Position numbers and translations under genes: made by a program. Shown here in pieces: positions 7,970 to 15,780 of a stretch of DNA of 36,732 nucleotides; within the stretch, counting starts at the first letter, position 1; every line of letters begins with the position of its first letter. A model generated the notes under the pieces. The model was not told where the DNA came from, did not search any database, and saw only the letters and a list, made by a program, of their open reading frames with translations. Origin of the DNA: Vibrio crassostreae 9ZC13 (GTDB lineage Bacteria > Pseudomonadota > Gammaproteobacteria > Enterobacterales > Vibrionaceae); the NCBI RefSeq assembly GCF_000272045.2, contig NZ_AJYZ02000019.1, forward strand, positions 1,997,664-2,034,395, read 5' to 3'.

Positions 7970-8163
7970 CCTTTTTGTTGACGCTATTGGGGTTTGTCGG
8001 AGTCGTTACATTGATGGCGATAGGCGTGATTTTTTCGCGCAAGCCAATCAAAGGCAGCTGTGGAGGATTGGCGCAGTTAGATATTGAGCGTGAATGCAAT
8101 TGCAAGGATGTGTGTGAAGGGCAAAGCAAAAAGCTGTATCAGATTACTGAGCCATCAAGCTAA
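7966..8163 (+). CDS. NqrM-like four-cysteine membrane protein
   Basis: This 65-residue protein resembles NqrM (DUF539), the small membrane protein that helps insert iron into the Na+-translocating NADH:quinone oxidoreductase at NqrD/NqrE. One membrane segment spans residues 2-23, followed by RKPIKGSCGG and four cysteines (32, 44, 46, 50) in the spacing of the family (SCGG then ECNCKDVC). In Vibrio the standard nqrM follows the nqr operon; here the gene is coupled instead to a NifX-like gene, so this is probably a paralogue adapted to another iron or Fe-S target. I cannot see the rest of the genome to prove a second copy exists. Alternative: the only NqrM, relocated. Confidence 0.8.
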   Translation: MTFLLTLLGFVGVVTLMAIGVIFSRKPIKGSCGGLAQLDIERECNCKDVCEGQSKKLYQITEPSS

Positions 8164-8226
8164 GTATCGAAGTAAGCATCAGAGTTCTCGCTCACTGAGT
8201 TAAATAACTTCTGGCTAACACGTTAA

Positions 8227-8505
8227 TTAACTACTTTGAATCACCAACGCGTGACCATTGACGATGCACTTGGCGACTTTAGCTCGTGCACGCTTGATAA
8301 TGTTGCCGAACGTTTGGCGAGACACCTGCATTTGTTCAGCGGCTTCAAGCTGGCTCAGGCCTTCTTGATCAGCCAAGCGCAAGGCTTCGAGCTCTTCCAA
8401 TAGCAATTCTTCTTTATGAAGCTCGTCAATAGGAACACCATTGGGCTTAAAACAAGAGTAAGCCGTACGGGTACACAACTGGCGATGTTTTTTTGGTCGA
8501 GCCAT
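8227..8505 (-). CDS. DUF134 helix-turn-helix DNA-binding protein
   Basis: A protein of about 92 residues in the DUF134 (COG1342) family. I chose the ATG at 8505, which begins MARPKKHRQL, the usual start of the family; the longer frame adds 19 unrelated residues. The helix-turn-helix lies at about 46-75 (EALRLADQEGLSQLEAAEQM then VSRQTFGNIIKRARAKVA), similar to sigma-70 region 4. DUF134 genes are known to neighbour COG1433 genes, and here it stands convergent with the NifX/NqrM-like pair and divergent from the thioesterase (34 bases between starts). It is the likely local regulator and may read the palindrome at 7458. Confidence 0.85.
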   Translation of the reverse strand: MARPKKHRQLCTRTAYSCFKPNGVPIDELHKEELLLEELEALRLADQEGLSQLEAAEQMQVSRQTFGNIIKRARAKVAKCIVNGHALVIQSS

Positions 8506-8539
8506 ATCAATCTCTAGCAATCTATGGGTAAAGGTAAGT

Positions 8540-8989
8540 ATGAAGGTTTTCATTCCACACAATCATCGGCGTTGCCAAGTGTGCAGCCAAGGTTTTTTCA
8601 ACGACAGCGCCATTTGTTTTGAAGCTATTGGCGAGCATGACACTTTAACTAAGCATGAGGCAGTAGCTAAATATAAAACCAGAGCCAAGATTGTACCAAC
8701 AGATAAAGCTGAGGGCTACGATGGCATCATGCAAGGTGGCATTGTCACTACACTGCATGACAGCGCGATGTTGCATTGTCTATTTCAGAATGATATCAAG
8801 GCGATGACGGTGAGTTTAACCTCTCGTTTTCATCATCCGATTTTGATTGGTCAAGAACTGGAAGTTCGTGCCCAGTGGGTGAAAAGTAGACGTAATATCT
8901 ACTTCCTAGAAAGCCAAATTACTCAGTGCGGAAAGTTATGTTCGTCGGCACAAAGTCAGTTTATGTCAGTTTCTAGCTATCAAACTTAA
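8540..8989 (+). CDS. PaaI/hotdog-fold thioesterase
   Basis: A 149-residue hotdog-fold acyl-CoA thioesterase of the PaaI/YbgC type. The hotdog helix begins at GYDGIMQGGIVTTLHDSAM (about 73-91), carrying the catalytic-type Gly-Ile-Val-Thr and acidic Asp88, followed by strands TVSLTSRFHHPI and EVRAQWVKSRR. Its N-terminus has two CxxC-like cysteines (RRCQVCSQGFF), unusual for a plain PaaI protein and possibly metal-binding. It is transcribed away from the DUF134 gene and likely shares control with it. Substrate unknown. Confidence 0.75.
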   Translation: MKVFIPHNHRRCQVCSQGFFNDSAICFEAIGEHDTLTKHEAVAKYKTRAKIVPTDKAEGYDGIMQGGIVTTLHDSAMLHCLFQNDIKAMTVSLTSRFHHPILIGQELEVRAQWVKSRRNIYFLESQITQCGKLCSSAQSQFMSVSSYQT

Positions 8990-9023
8990 GCTTGGTATAG
9001 CGGTGTTGTTTTATCAGTTATAA

Positions 9024-9152
9024 AAGTCCAACTACGGTTTCATAATCACTGAAAATAACGTGTACGAAGAAGAGATTAACCGCGCCCTGTCGAAGATTCG
9101 TGAGTCACGAAAGTGGCGTAAAATCTTGGTCGATTATTTCGCAGATCAGTAA
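9024..9152 (+). pseudogene. 3' remnant of a solute-binding protein (family 3)
   Basis: An open frame without a start, ending at TAA 9150-9152, reads as the last 42 residues of a family 3 periplasmic solute-binding protein. The pieces YGFIITENN, EEEINRALSKIRESRKW and RKILVDYFADQ match the typical carboxy-terminal pattern (YGF, then VNKALxxLRxxG, then IxxKYF). Everything upstream is missing: an in-frame stop lies at 9021-9023 and the preceding DNA is the thioesterase end. So this is a deletion remnant of an amino-acid-type transport protein or of a related sensor domain. Confidence 0.6.
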
Positions 9153-9194
9153 TCGAAATTAGAAGCATATTCAAAAGCTTTTGGACTGTCGCCG

Positions 9195-9398
9195 TTACAG
9201 TTGATCTGAACCGGAAGCCTTGGTCTTTTTGAAGTATTTGAATGCACTCCAAACCGCGTAAGCCGCAACACCCACAATCAATGCCGAGCGAAGGAGAATG
9301 GGCGCATCATGCTCAAGCTGACCAACATGCGGCACAATACTGGCGAACAAGCGACTGGTAAAAAGCAGCCCCATTACTAACATAATAATCTTATTCAT
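9195..9398 (-). CDS. Small two-helix membrane protein, unknown
   Basis: A 67-residue protein from the ATG at 9398, which has AGG 5 bases ahead; the upstream ATG at 9410 has none. It has one hydrophobic segment that doubles as a signal or anchor (IIMLVMGLLFTSRLFASIV, 3-21) and a second (LLRSALIVGVAAYAVW, about 36-52), with a basic tail. I do not recognise the family. It sits between two decayed coding remnants on the opposite strand, so it may itself be a survivor or an artefact. Confidence 0.5.
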   Translation of the reverse strand: MNKIIMLVMGLLFTSRLFASIVPHVGQLEHDAPILLRSALIVGVAAYAVWSAFKYFKKTKASGSDQL

Positions 9399-9542
9399 GT
9401 GACCTGCCATTCAATTGAGTACGTTGCACAGAACGAGTTATGGGGCGATTACACGGCTAACACGCTAGACAACTATTCTGCTCGAAATAAAATCATGCGC
9501 TTCTCAAACGTAACCGTCAACGTGATATCGGAGTTAAGCTAG
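9381..9542 (+). pseudogene. Possible coding remnant overlapping a small gene
   Basis: A plus-strand frame ending at TAG 9540-9542 has protein-like composition over its last 43 codons (IEYVAQNELWGDYTAN then RNKIMRFSNVTVNVISELS) but no start codon and a stop just before 9381. It has the look of another gene end left by deletion. The family is not recognised, and the support is composition only. Confidence 0.25.
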
Positions 9543-9579
9543 TAAGCTAAAATTTCGTTTTTGGAAGGGGGTTGTTCTG

Positions 9580-9957
9580 TCAGGTGTAGCTAGAACTCGG
9601 AACAGGTAAGGGCGTTAAGGAATCTAAAATATTTACGTCAATGTATTGGTTTATGAATAACGTATCCAAAGCGGTACGTTGAATATCGGTAAAGTTATTA
9701 TCTTTGAAATTTACAACTCATTTAGAATTATCAACTTCAAAGATAATATTGCTTAACGAGATCAGATTGTTGGGGTCTTATCTTGTCGAATATATCTTTT
9801 CGACCACAGATAAGTCCATGCAAAAGTTAAGGTTATGTTCAAGGCAGGTATACTTAATACCAACTTCTCCCGTGTTGAAATCAACGGATTTTGCGACATC
9901 TTCTTGAAAGTTATCAATGACTAACTGTAATAAGCAATCCTTGTCTAATACATTCAT
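9580..9957 (-). pseudogene. Pseudogene with two in-frame stop codons
   Basis: From the ATG at 9957, with GGGAAA 6 bases upstream, one reading frame runs 125 codons to TGA at 9580-9582 and is broken only by TAA at 9778-9780 and TGA at 9718-9720. The pieces (59, 19 and 45 residues) each look like protein: EVGIKYTCLEHNLNFCMDLS, then DPNNLISLSNIIFEVDNSK, then FTDIQRTALDTLFINQYI and LDSLTPLPVP. The unchanged frame across both stops argues that they are point mutations in a former gene of about 125 residues. The family is not recognised. Confidence 0.6.
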
Positions 9958-10142
9958 AAGTTTTCCCAAATACAATATGGTTGCAGATGCATATCAAAGG
10001 ACAGGTTCCGATCATTATCAAGGAAAGCGAAAGAATATTTTCTCGTATAAATCACGTATCTTTATAACCCTTAATCATAATCAAACCTGAGAACATACCA
10101 TATTGTAATTTATATTTTATCTATCTTAGAAACCTTCAATTA

Positions 10143-11031
10143 CTAGGGCGTGTTGATCTTTGCTGTGCATTTCGCGTTCAACAATACATCGGTAGCCACA
10201 TTAACATGAATGCCAGCGATAACATGCTGGCATAATTCCTTTCTAGCTTGTCATATCTACTTGAAATAGCTCGATAATGCTTAATTCTCCCAAAGGCATT
10301 TTCGACCAAGTGACGATACTTGTATAAACACCAATCCATACTGTCTTTGTCTATATCTTGTCCGTAATTGCGTTTAGCAATTACCGTTTCTCCGCCACGT
10401 TCCTTAACAAAAGTACGGAAAGGTTCGCTGTCATATCCTTTATCACAAACGATGGTATTAACTTCATCGAGTTGCTCAACTAAGCTTTCGGCATGCACTA
10501 TATCGTGGCGTTGTCCCTCTGATAAATCAAAGCAAATCGGCAGGCCACCACTATCTACGGCTAAGTGAATTTTGGTTGAGTTGCCCCCGCGACTTTTTCC
10601 TATTTGCTCTGAACTTTCAGTAGCTGCACCTGTACTATGCTGATGTGCTCTAACTATAGAGCCATCAAGAAATACCCATTCAAAATCAGCCATGTTAGAT
10701 AAACTTTTGAAAAGATTATCTAAAATCCCTTTCTTTGACCAAAGATTAAATCGTCTGTAAACGGTACTCCACTCTCCGAACTCAGAGGGTAGATCTCGCC
10801 AAGGAATACCTGTTCTCATTCGATAAAGTATTCCTTCAAATGTCATTCGATGTTCAGTTTTATCGTAAATACGACCTGTACTTTTCATAACTTGGAGTAG
10901 CAGTTCCCAGCGAATATCAGTTAGCATTGTTCTTGGCATGGTATTGGTTATGGTTTTACTTTTGGCGAAGCAAATTATAACTCTTTACCATGCTGTTCAA
11001 AAAACACTCACGAAAGATCAACACGCCCTAG
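10143..11031. mobile_element. IS5-family insertion sequence with CTAG target duplication
   Basis: The element runs from 10147 to 11027 (881 bp). Its ends carry the inverted repeat GGCGTGTTGATCTTT, perfect over 15 bases and 17 counting flanking bases of the duplicated site. CTAG stands on both sides (10143-10146 and 11028-11031), the 4-bp duplication usual in the IS5 group. One intact transposase gene fills the element on the minus strand. Complete ends, intact gene and clean duplication suggest a fairly recent insertion. It landed in already non-coding sequence. Confidence 0.9.
10178..10939 (-). CDS. IS5-family DDE transposase
   Basis: A full-length 253-residue transposase. The N-terminal DUF4096-like domain (residues 5-75, with GIPWRDLP and GEWSTVYRRF) precedes a DDE catalytic core: Asp92 in FLDGSIVRAH, Asp166 in VCDKGYDSE and Glu213 in LVENAFGRIKHYRAISSRYD, the Y(2)R(3)E(6)K-like signature of IS4/IS5 enzymes. 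It is in one uninterrupted frame, needing no frameshift. It catalyses cut-and-paste movement of the surrounding element. Stop codon lies 31 bases inside the left end. Confidence 0.95.
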   Translation of the reverse strand: MPRTMLTDIRWELLLQVMKSTGRIYDKTEHRMTFEGILYRMRTGIPWRDLPSEFGEWSTVYRRFNLWSKKGILDNLFKSLSNMADFEWVFLDGSIVRAHQHSTGAATESSEQIGKSRGGNSTKIHLAVDSGGLPICFDLSEGQRHDIVHAESLVEQLDEVNTIVCDKGYDSEPFRTFVKERGGETVIAKRNYGQDIDKDSMDWCLYKYRHLVENAFGRIKHYRAISSRYDKLERNYASMLSLAFMLMWLPMYC

Positions 11032-11530
11032 CAAAATACGAACCAATTATTGTGAAGGTATGAAGAACTTTTTTCTCTGAATCTGAAAGGCGATTGGTTA
11101 GAGAATGTGATAATTGAGAGCTTACTTACAAAGGAATATTTTTATTTTAACAAAATATTAGGACTTAATTATATATGTATATTAGTTTTTGGTTATAAAC
11201 TTTGATTGTGAAGGTGTTCTTGGATAAATACGCTATAACCCTGTTTATTGTAATGACTACTGCTCCCATTTTACTTTTCATAAGCTAGTCTTATTAAATG
11301 TTGATATGAAATTTGCTGCATTTATGTTTTTGGCGTGATCTTGGATTTGTTTAGTCAACCACATGGTAGATCTGATGTACATTTTACTTAAGTGAAAATC
11401 TCTTTGAATCAATGGCTAACGTTTGATTTTGGAATGAGATAAGGATCAAGTGTCTTCGTTTTCATCATGGTGTGGCATGGATGATCCACACAACAAGTTG
11501 ATTGTTATTTAGTTTAAATAGGGAAATATT
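11032..11530. other. Long AT-rich gap before the Aer-like gene
   Basis: About 500 bases without a gene on either strand. Before the IS inserted, it was continuous with the gap left of 10143. It probably holds the promoter of the receptor at 11531; I find no single convincing -35/-10 pair. No remnant frame is clear here. Confidence 0.5.
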
Positions 11531-13081
11531 ATGGCAGAGCAAGAGTATGATTATCCGGAATCGTACAATCTAATTTCAGTTACAGACCCTTCCAGTAAAA
11601 TCAAGTATGCAAGCCCCCATTTTAATGAAGTAGCAGGCTATCAAGAAGGAGAACTAGTAGGTGAGTATCACAATGTAGTTCGTCACAGGGATATGCCTAA
11701 AGCCGCGTTTAAGGACCTATGGGGCCATATTCAGTCAGGTAGTAACTGGATGGGTATGGTGAAAAACCAACGGAAAGGTGGTGGCTATTACTGGGTTGAT
11801 GCTTTTGCTTCTCCGTTAAAAGAAGATAATGAGATTGTTGAGTACCAATCTGTAAGGTTTAAGCCTAAAAGAGAATATGTTGAACGTGCAGAAAAAGCGT
11901 ATGGAACTTTAAATAACGGAAAAACACCATTCAAGCTCATGTTACCGAAAACGAGACTTTGGCAACGTCAGACACTCATTTCAATATTGCTAATCGGGTT
12001 AGCCTACGCGCTTCACCTTAATCAATTCGTAACGGTACCGCAAATGTTCTTATTACTCTTTATGGGTAGTTCGGTATCGATTTATATTTTGACTCGTCGC
12101 TTGGATAATATTTGTAAAATAGCAAGAGAAGAGTTCAACAACCCTTTAATGGAACATATTTACTTTGGCAAGGTGGACGATCTCTCCGAAATTGCGCTGG
12201 GAATGAAGGTTCGGAAACAGTATGCAAAAGCATTATTAGGCAGAATTCGAATTTCGGTGAGTGATTCATGTGAAATGACCCTGAAACAGGCGAATAAAAC
12301 TGCTGAATCGAACGCCACGGTGTCTGAAAACCTTGAAAATCAGAAAACAGAAATTGATATGGCTGCGACTGCCATCAACGAGATGCAAGCGGCTTCAAGT
12401 GAAATTTCTCAAAATGCGCAAGGAACCCTCGATTCTACCTTTAGCACCCAGCAAGAGCTCTTATCTTGTCAAAACGAGCTAAACCAAGTCGAAGAAAACT
12501 TTGTCGAGCTCACCAATGAATTAGATAACATATCGACAATATCGCTGTCTGTAGAGAGGGAGACGCAACAAATAAGCTCCGTCATCGAGATGATCAACGC
12601 GATTGCTGACCAAACTAACCTATTAGCACTGAATGCTGCGATAGAAGCCGCACGAGCTGGTGATTCAGGAAGAGGGTTCTCGGTCGTGGCAGATGAAGTA
12701 AGGGTGCTTGCTCAGAAAACACAAGAAGCAACAACAGAGATTCAAGCGGTTATTGAAAAGCTATGCACAGGCAGTGGTCAGTCAGTAACGGCTGTTAACA
12801 ACGGGACGGAAAAAGCGAAACGCACTCAAACGACGATTCAATCGACTCTAGAAAGCCTCACATTATTGAGTGAAAAGGTTCAAGGAGTGGTTGATAGGAA
12901 TAACCAAATCGCGGTCGCTATTGAAGAACAAGTTAATGTCTCTGAAGAGATTAACCAGAATATTCTTTCTATACACAGTAAAGCTGAAGCTTCTCACGAT
13001 CTCATGGAAGACAGTAAAAAACAGTATGAACAAAGTGTACTCAGCTTGAATGAGCTAAGAAAAGGAGTGGCTCGATTTTAA
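11531..13081 (+). CDS. Aer-like PAS-domain methyl-accepting chemotaxis receptor
   Basis: A 516-residue energy-taxis type receptor. The N-terminal PAS domain (about 10-115) has the Aer pattern [17 protein letters not shown] and [14 protein letters not shown], which in Aer binds FAD and senses redox state. A hydrophobic hairpin (about 147-188; [13 protein letters not shown] and [16 protein letters not shown]) anchors it without a periplasmic domain. The cytoplasmic signalling tip near 358-400 is classic ([20 protein letters not shown] then [18 protein letters not shown]) and binds CheA/CheW. No standard HAMP domain stands out after the hairpin. AGGGAAA lies just ahead of the ATG. The gene is monocistronic, with a terminator-like hairpin 190 bases downstream. 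Confidence 0.9.
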   Translation: MAEQEYDYPESYNLISVTDPSSKIKYASPHFNEVAGYQEGELVGEYHNVVRHRDMPKAAFKDLWGHIQSGSNWMGMVKNQRKGGGYYWVDAFASPLKEDNEIVEYQSVRFKPKREYVERAEKAYGTLNNGKTPFKLMLPKTRLWQRQTLISILLIGLAYALHLNQFVTVPQMFLLLFMGSSVSIYILTRRLDNICKIAREEFNNPLMEHIYFGKVDDLSEIALGMKVRKQYAKALLGRIRISVSDSCEMTLKQANKTAESNATVSENLENQKTEIDMAATAINEMQAASSEISQNAQGTLDSTFSTQQELLSCQNELNQVEENFVELTNELDNISTISLSVERETQQISSVIEMINAIADQTNLLALNAAIEAARAGDSGRGFSVVADEVRVLAQKTQEATTEIQAVIEKLCTGSGQSVTAVNNGTEKAKRTQTTIQSTLESLTLLSEKVQGVVDRNNQIAVAIEEQVNVSEEINQNILSIHSKAEASHDLMEDSKKQYEQSVLSLNELRKGVARF

Positions 13082-13274
13082 ATCGCAATAGAGCAAGTAG
13101 TTAGCGGGTTCTGACTCGGCATTCTCAAGCCTAGAGTTTGTAGTTAGAGTTGCTTTTTGAAGATGGTCATTTAAATGAATAACTACAGAAATAGACAGCT
13201 AAAGGGGGCGATCTAGATGATTAGAGATTTATTTTTCTTCGTTTAATATTCTGATTTATGATCGCATGCAATCT

Positions 13275-13303
13275 AAGGGGGACAAATGTCCTCCTTTTTA
13301 TTT
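13275..13303 (+). terminator. Terminator/attenuator hairpin before pnuC
   Basis: A 9-bp stem (AAGGGGGAC at 13275-13283 with GTCCTCCTT at 13288-13296, one G-T pair) with a 4-base loop is followed by a T-rich tail. It lies 193 bases after the Aer-like gene and 54 bases before the pnuC start. It could end the receptor transcript or act as an attenuator in the pnuC leader. I cannot identify a riboswitch aptamer around it. Confidence 0.6.
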
Positions 13304-13356
13304 GGAGAGGCGCAATAAAATAGGTGCCACTAAAACAAATAATAAAGGACACATCT

Positions 13357-14091
13357 ATGGACCTATTCGCCCTACTTGATATCAACAATACTTTAGTCAA
13401 TATCCCAATAGGGGATGGCTACGCAATGAGCTGGATTGAAGCATTCGGCACCGTGTTTGGTTTGTTGTGTATTTGGTTTGCAAGCCAAGAAAAAACCATT
13501 AACTACCTGTTCGGATTGCTGAATGTCACCTTATTCGCGGTTATCTTTTTCCAAATTCAGTTATACGGACTATTACTTCTACAACTCTTTTTCTTTTGCG
13601 CCAACATTTACGGTTGGTACGCATGGACACGTCCTAATGAGCAAGGTGAAACGCTAGAAGTTCGTTGGTTGAGCCAAAATAAATTAGTAGCAACGGCCGC
13701 AGCGTGTGCGATTTCTATTGCTTTGCTAACTATGTACATCGACCCATTCTTCTTTGCGCTAGCAAACATCGCGGTAGATAGCCTGAATCTATTTGGTGCG
13801 GATTTAGCGGAGCCAGTGCTTGAACCGGATGCGTTCCCATTCTGGGATGCAACGATGACCATTCTATCTATTGTTGCTCAAGTTCTTATGACACGTAAGT
13901 ATGTTGAAAACTGGATACTGTGGATTGTGATTAACATTATCAGCGTTGGTATTTATGCGACGCAGGGTGTGTACGCAATGTCTGTTCAATACGCAATCTT
14001 AATGTTTATTGCGGCAAACGGTACTCGTGAGTGGGCACGCACAGCTAAACGAAACAGTGATAAATCACTCACTCAAGCAACGGCTTCTTAG
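13357..14091 (+). CDS. pnuC: PnuC nicotinamide riboside transporter
   Basis: A 244-residue PnuC-family membrane protein that carries nicotinamide riboside (NR) by facilitated diffusion driven by later phosphorylation. I start at the ATG 13357 because AAAGGA lies 7 bases before it; the upstream GTG at 13324 has no such site. Family marks: WIEAFGTVFGLLCIWFAS early, the substrate-site type segment FFCANIYGWYAW (about 74-85), and YATQGVYAMSVQYAIL with NGTREWAR at the carboxy end. About seven membrane segments. The next gene begins 8 bases after its stop, so NR uptake and a nucleoside phosphorylase are produced together. Confidence 0.9.
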   Translation: MDLFALLDINNTLVNIPIGDGYAMSWIEAFGTVFGLLCIWFASQEKTINYLFGLLNVTLFAVIFFQIQLYGLLLLQLFFFCANIYGWYAWTRPNEQGETLEVRWLSQNKLVATAAACAISIALLTMYIDPFFFALANIAVDSLNLFGADLAEPVLEPDAFPFWDATMTILSIVAQVLMTRKYVENWILWIVINIISVGIYATQGVYAMSVQYAILMFIAANGTREWARTAKRNSDKSLTQATAS

Positions 14092-14099
14092 GAGTGAAG

Positions 14100-14828
14100 A
14101 TGGCAAAGCAACCTCATATCTGCGTTGATGAAACGCAAATTGCTCCGTTAGTTATTGTTTGTGGTGAGCCAGATAGAGCGAATCGAATCGCTAACTTGCT
14201 TGAACATGCTGAACTGGTCTCTGAAAACCGTGAATATCGAATCTTCACTGGTCAATATCAAGGTAAAGCGATATCGGTTTGCAGCACGGGCATTGGTGCA
14301 CCTTCAATGATCATTGCGGTAGAAGAGCTTAAGTTTTGTGGTGTGACTCATATTGTCCGAGTAGGGTCTGCAGGCGCAATGCAGTCACATATCGGGCTTG
14401 GTGAGCTAATTATTGCAGAGGGCGCGGTTCGTGATGAGGGGGGATCTGCGGCTTACGTTAAACCTTCGTATCCCGCTTATGCAAGCTTCTCCCTGCTCAA
14501 AGAGCTAGATGGGTTCTTGCAGCAGCAGTCAACACCTTACTATTTAGGAACAGTGCGCTCACACGATAGCTTTTATACCGATGATGAACAGGCGCTTTGT
14601 CAGTACTGGAATGGCAAAAGCATTTTAGGTGCAGACATGGAAACATCCGCGTTGTTTACCGTTGGACGCTTGAGAGGGCTTAATGTAGCTTCTATCTTGA
14701 ACAATGTTGTCTTGTATGAACAAGATGTAAAAGAGGGCGTTGGGCAATATGTCGATGAGGCTGAGGCAATGATGCAAGGAGAGCGGCTAGCATCTTTAGC
14801 GGCACTGGAAGCATTAATTGCACAATAA
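14100..14828 (+). CDS. Nucleoside phosphorylase (Udp/DeoD family) paired with PnuC
   Basis: A protein of 242 residues of the nucleoside phosphorylase-I family, starting at the ATG 14100 with GGAG 5 bases upstream; the in-frame GTG at 14094 lies too close to it. Recognisable features are GEPDRANRIANLLE, the phosphate-side CSTGIGAPS, RVGSAGAMQSHIGLGEL, SHDSFYTDD and the purine/ribose-side LGADMETSALFTVGRL. Uridine phosphorylase-like enzymes have this shape. The reaction is phosphorolytic cleavage of a nucleoside to base plus ribose-1-phosphate. Because it is fused in an operon to pnuC, nicotinamide riboside is an attractive substrate (inference); uridine or a purine nucleoside remain possible. 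A strong terminator follows at 14852. Confidence 0.85.
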   Translation: MAKQPHICVDETQIAPLVIVCGEPDRANRIANLLEHAELVSENREYRIFTGQYQGKAISVCSTGIGAPSMIIAVEELKFCGVTHIVRVGSAGAMQSHIGLGELIIAEGAVRDEGGSAAYVKPSYPAYASFSLLKELDGFLQQQSTPYYLGTVRSHDSFYTDDEQALCQYWNGKSILGADMETSALFTVGRLRGLNVASILNNVVLYEQDVKEGVGQYVDEAEAMMQGERLASLAALEALIAQ

Positions 14829-14851
14829 GGTTCTGGCGAAAAACAACAATA

Positions 14852-14880
14852 AAAGCGACGGGAGACCGTCGCTTTTTTAT
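14852..14880 (+). terminator. Rho-independent terminator after pnuC operon
   Basis: A perfect 10-bp stem (AAAGCGACGG at 14852-14861, CCGTCGCTTT at 14866-14875) closed by a GAGA loop and followed by a T run. It ends the pnuC-phosphorylase transcript. Confidence 0.9.
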
Positions 14881-14954
14881 TGGGTTCTCTCCTGTGGTTT
14901 AAGTGGTTACAATCGTTTGAATATAAACAGCAGTAATGCAATGAGAGAGTAAGT

Positions 14955-15635
14955 ATGAAGATTGCACCATACTCAAGCGGACGCTTTAAAAACTACTTAG
15001 AACAAAAAAGCTCTGAATTTAGAGATCTCATCTACCAACACCAAGTTAACTCTCGTTACTTCAATCAAAACGATGAAATCCTACGTCAAGGTGAGCAGCT
15101 TCAGTATCTTTATGTAGTGCCCACAGGAAGAGTCTCTATGAGTATTTCTGCAGCTAATGGGCGACGTTTTCAATTGGGCGAGGTGAATTGCGATTACCAT
15201 ATCTTTGGTGAGATGGAGTTTTTCACGCAGACCCCTTGTCAGTGGAACGTAGTGGCTGATGAACACATGCAAGTTGATGTTATTTGCATTCAGAGATTAG
15301 CAGAAGCACTACTTGAAAATCCGGGGATGATGTTCTTTTTCGCCTCTGCATTAGCGGAAGATTATCAAGACTCTATGGGTATTTACACTAACCGTCTTTT
15401 ACACTCAATTACCTACAATATTGCCTATGATTTATTGGTTCAAAGCGAGACTAACACTGTGTTAGGCGGTTTCGATAAAGTGAATCAAGAAGCAGAACGA
15501 TTTGGTACATCGAGCAGAGTGTATCGAAGAGCGGTTAAAGACCTATTAGACAAAGGTTTCATCAGAAAAGGAGATCAAGGGTTAGAAATTGTCGATCAGC
15601 GAGCACTGCAAGCTTTTATTGACTCCTACGAATAA
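14955..15635 (+). CDS. Crp/Fnr-family transcription regulator (YeiL-like)
   Basis: A 226-residue regulator. An N-terminal cyclic-nucleotide-binding-type barrel (about 25-135) shows LRQGEQLQYLYVVPTGRVSM, the glycine turn before GEMEFF, and QWNVVADEHMQVDVICI. A winged helix-turn-helix follows (about 165-215; RFGTSSRVYRRAVKDLLDKGFI). No Fnr-type cysteine cluster is present, so an Fe-S sensor is unlikely, and the cAMP phosphate-cassette Arg-Ser is not evident. It resembles YeiL, which sits among nucleoside genes in E. coli. It lies 126 bases beyond the nucleoside phosphorylase, after its terminator. A role in nucleoside or nicotinamide riboside use is plausible but inferred. Confidence 0.8.
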   Translation: MKIAPYSSGRFKNYLEQKSSEFRDLIYQHQVNSRYFNQNDEILRQGEQLQYLYVVPTGRVSMSISAANGRRFQLGEVNCDYHIFGEMEFFTQTPCQWNVVADEHMQVDVICIQRLAEALLENPGMMFFFASALAEDYQDSMGIYTNRLLHSITYNIAYDLLVQSETNTVLGGFDKVNQEAERFGTSSRVYRRAVKDLLDKGFIRKGDQGLEIVDQRALQAFIDSYE

Positions 15636-15640
15636 TAAAA

Positions 15641-15677
15641 GAGCTTGGCACTTACTTAAATGCCAAGCTCGGTTTTT
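15641..15677. terminator. Terminator after the Crp/Fnr gene
   Basis: A perfect 10-bp inverted repeat (GAGCTTGGCA at 15641-15650, TGCCAAGCTC at 15661-15670) is followed on plus by GGTTTTT and preceded by AAAAG, so it may serve both this gene and the convergent gene at 15781. Confidence 0.8.
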
Positions 15678-15780
15678 CAATGTTTACTATTAACTACTCG
15701 CATCTATTTATGAGCGACTTTCTCTCAGCAACTAGCCCGTAAGTGTCCGCGCACCATTACCGGCGACTAAGTATTAATCC

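Noticed and set aside
9704..9907. 67-codon plus-strand frame across the pseudogene
   Set aside because: Shadow of the twice-stopped minus-strand frame, which has a ribosome site and protein-like composition.
9971..10107. 137-bp possible MITE-like element with 11-bp inverted ends (TACAATATGGT / ACCATATTGTA)
   Set aside because: No target duplication at the ends, no second copy in the window, and 11-bp inverted matches can occur by chance in AT-rich DNA.
13204..13356. Known riboswitch in the pnuC leader
   Set aside because: Only a terminator-type hairpin is visible; I could not match an aptamer.
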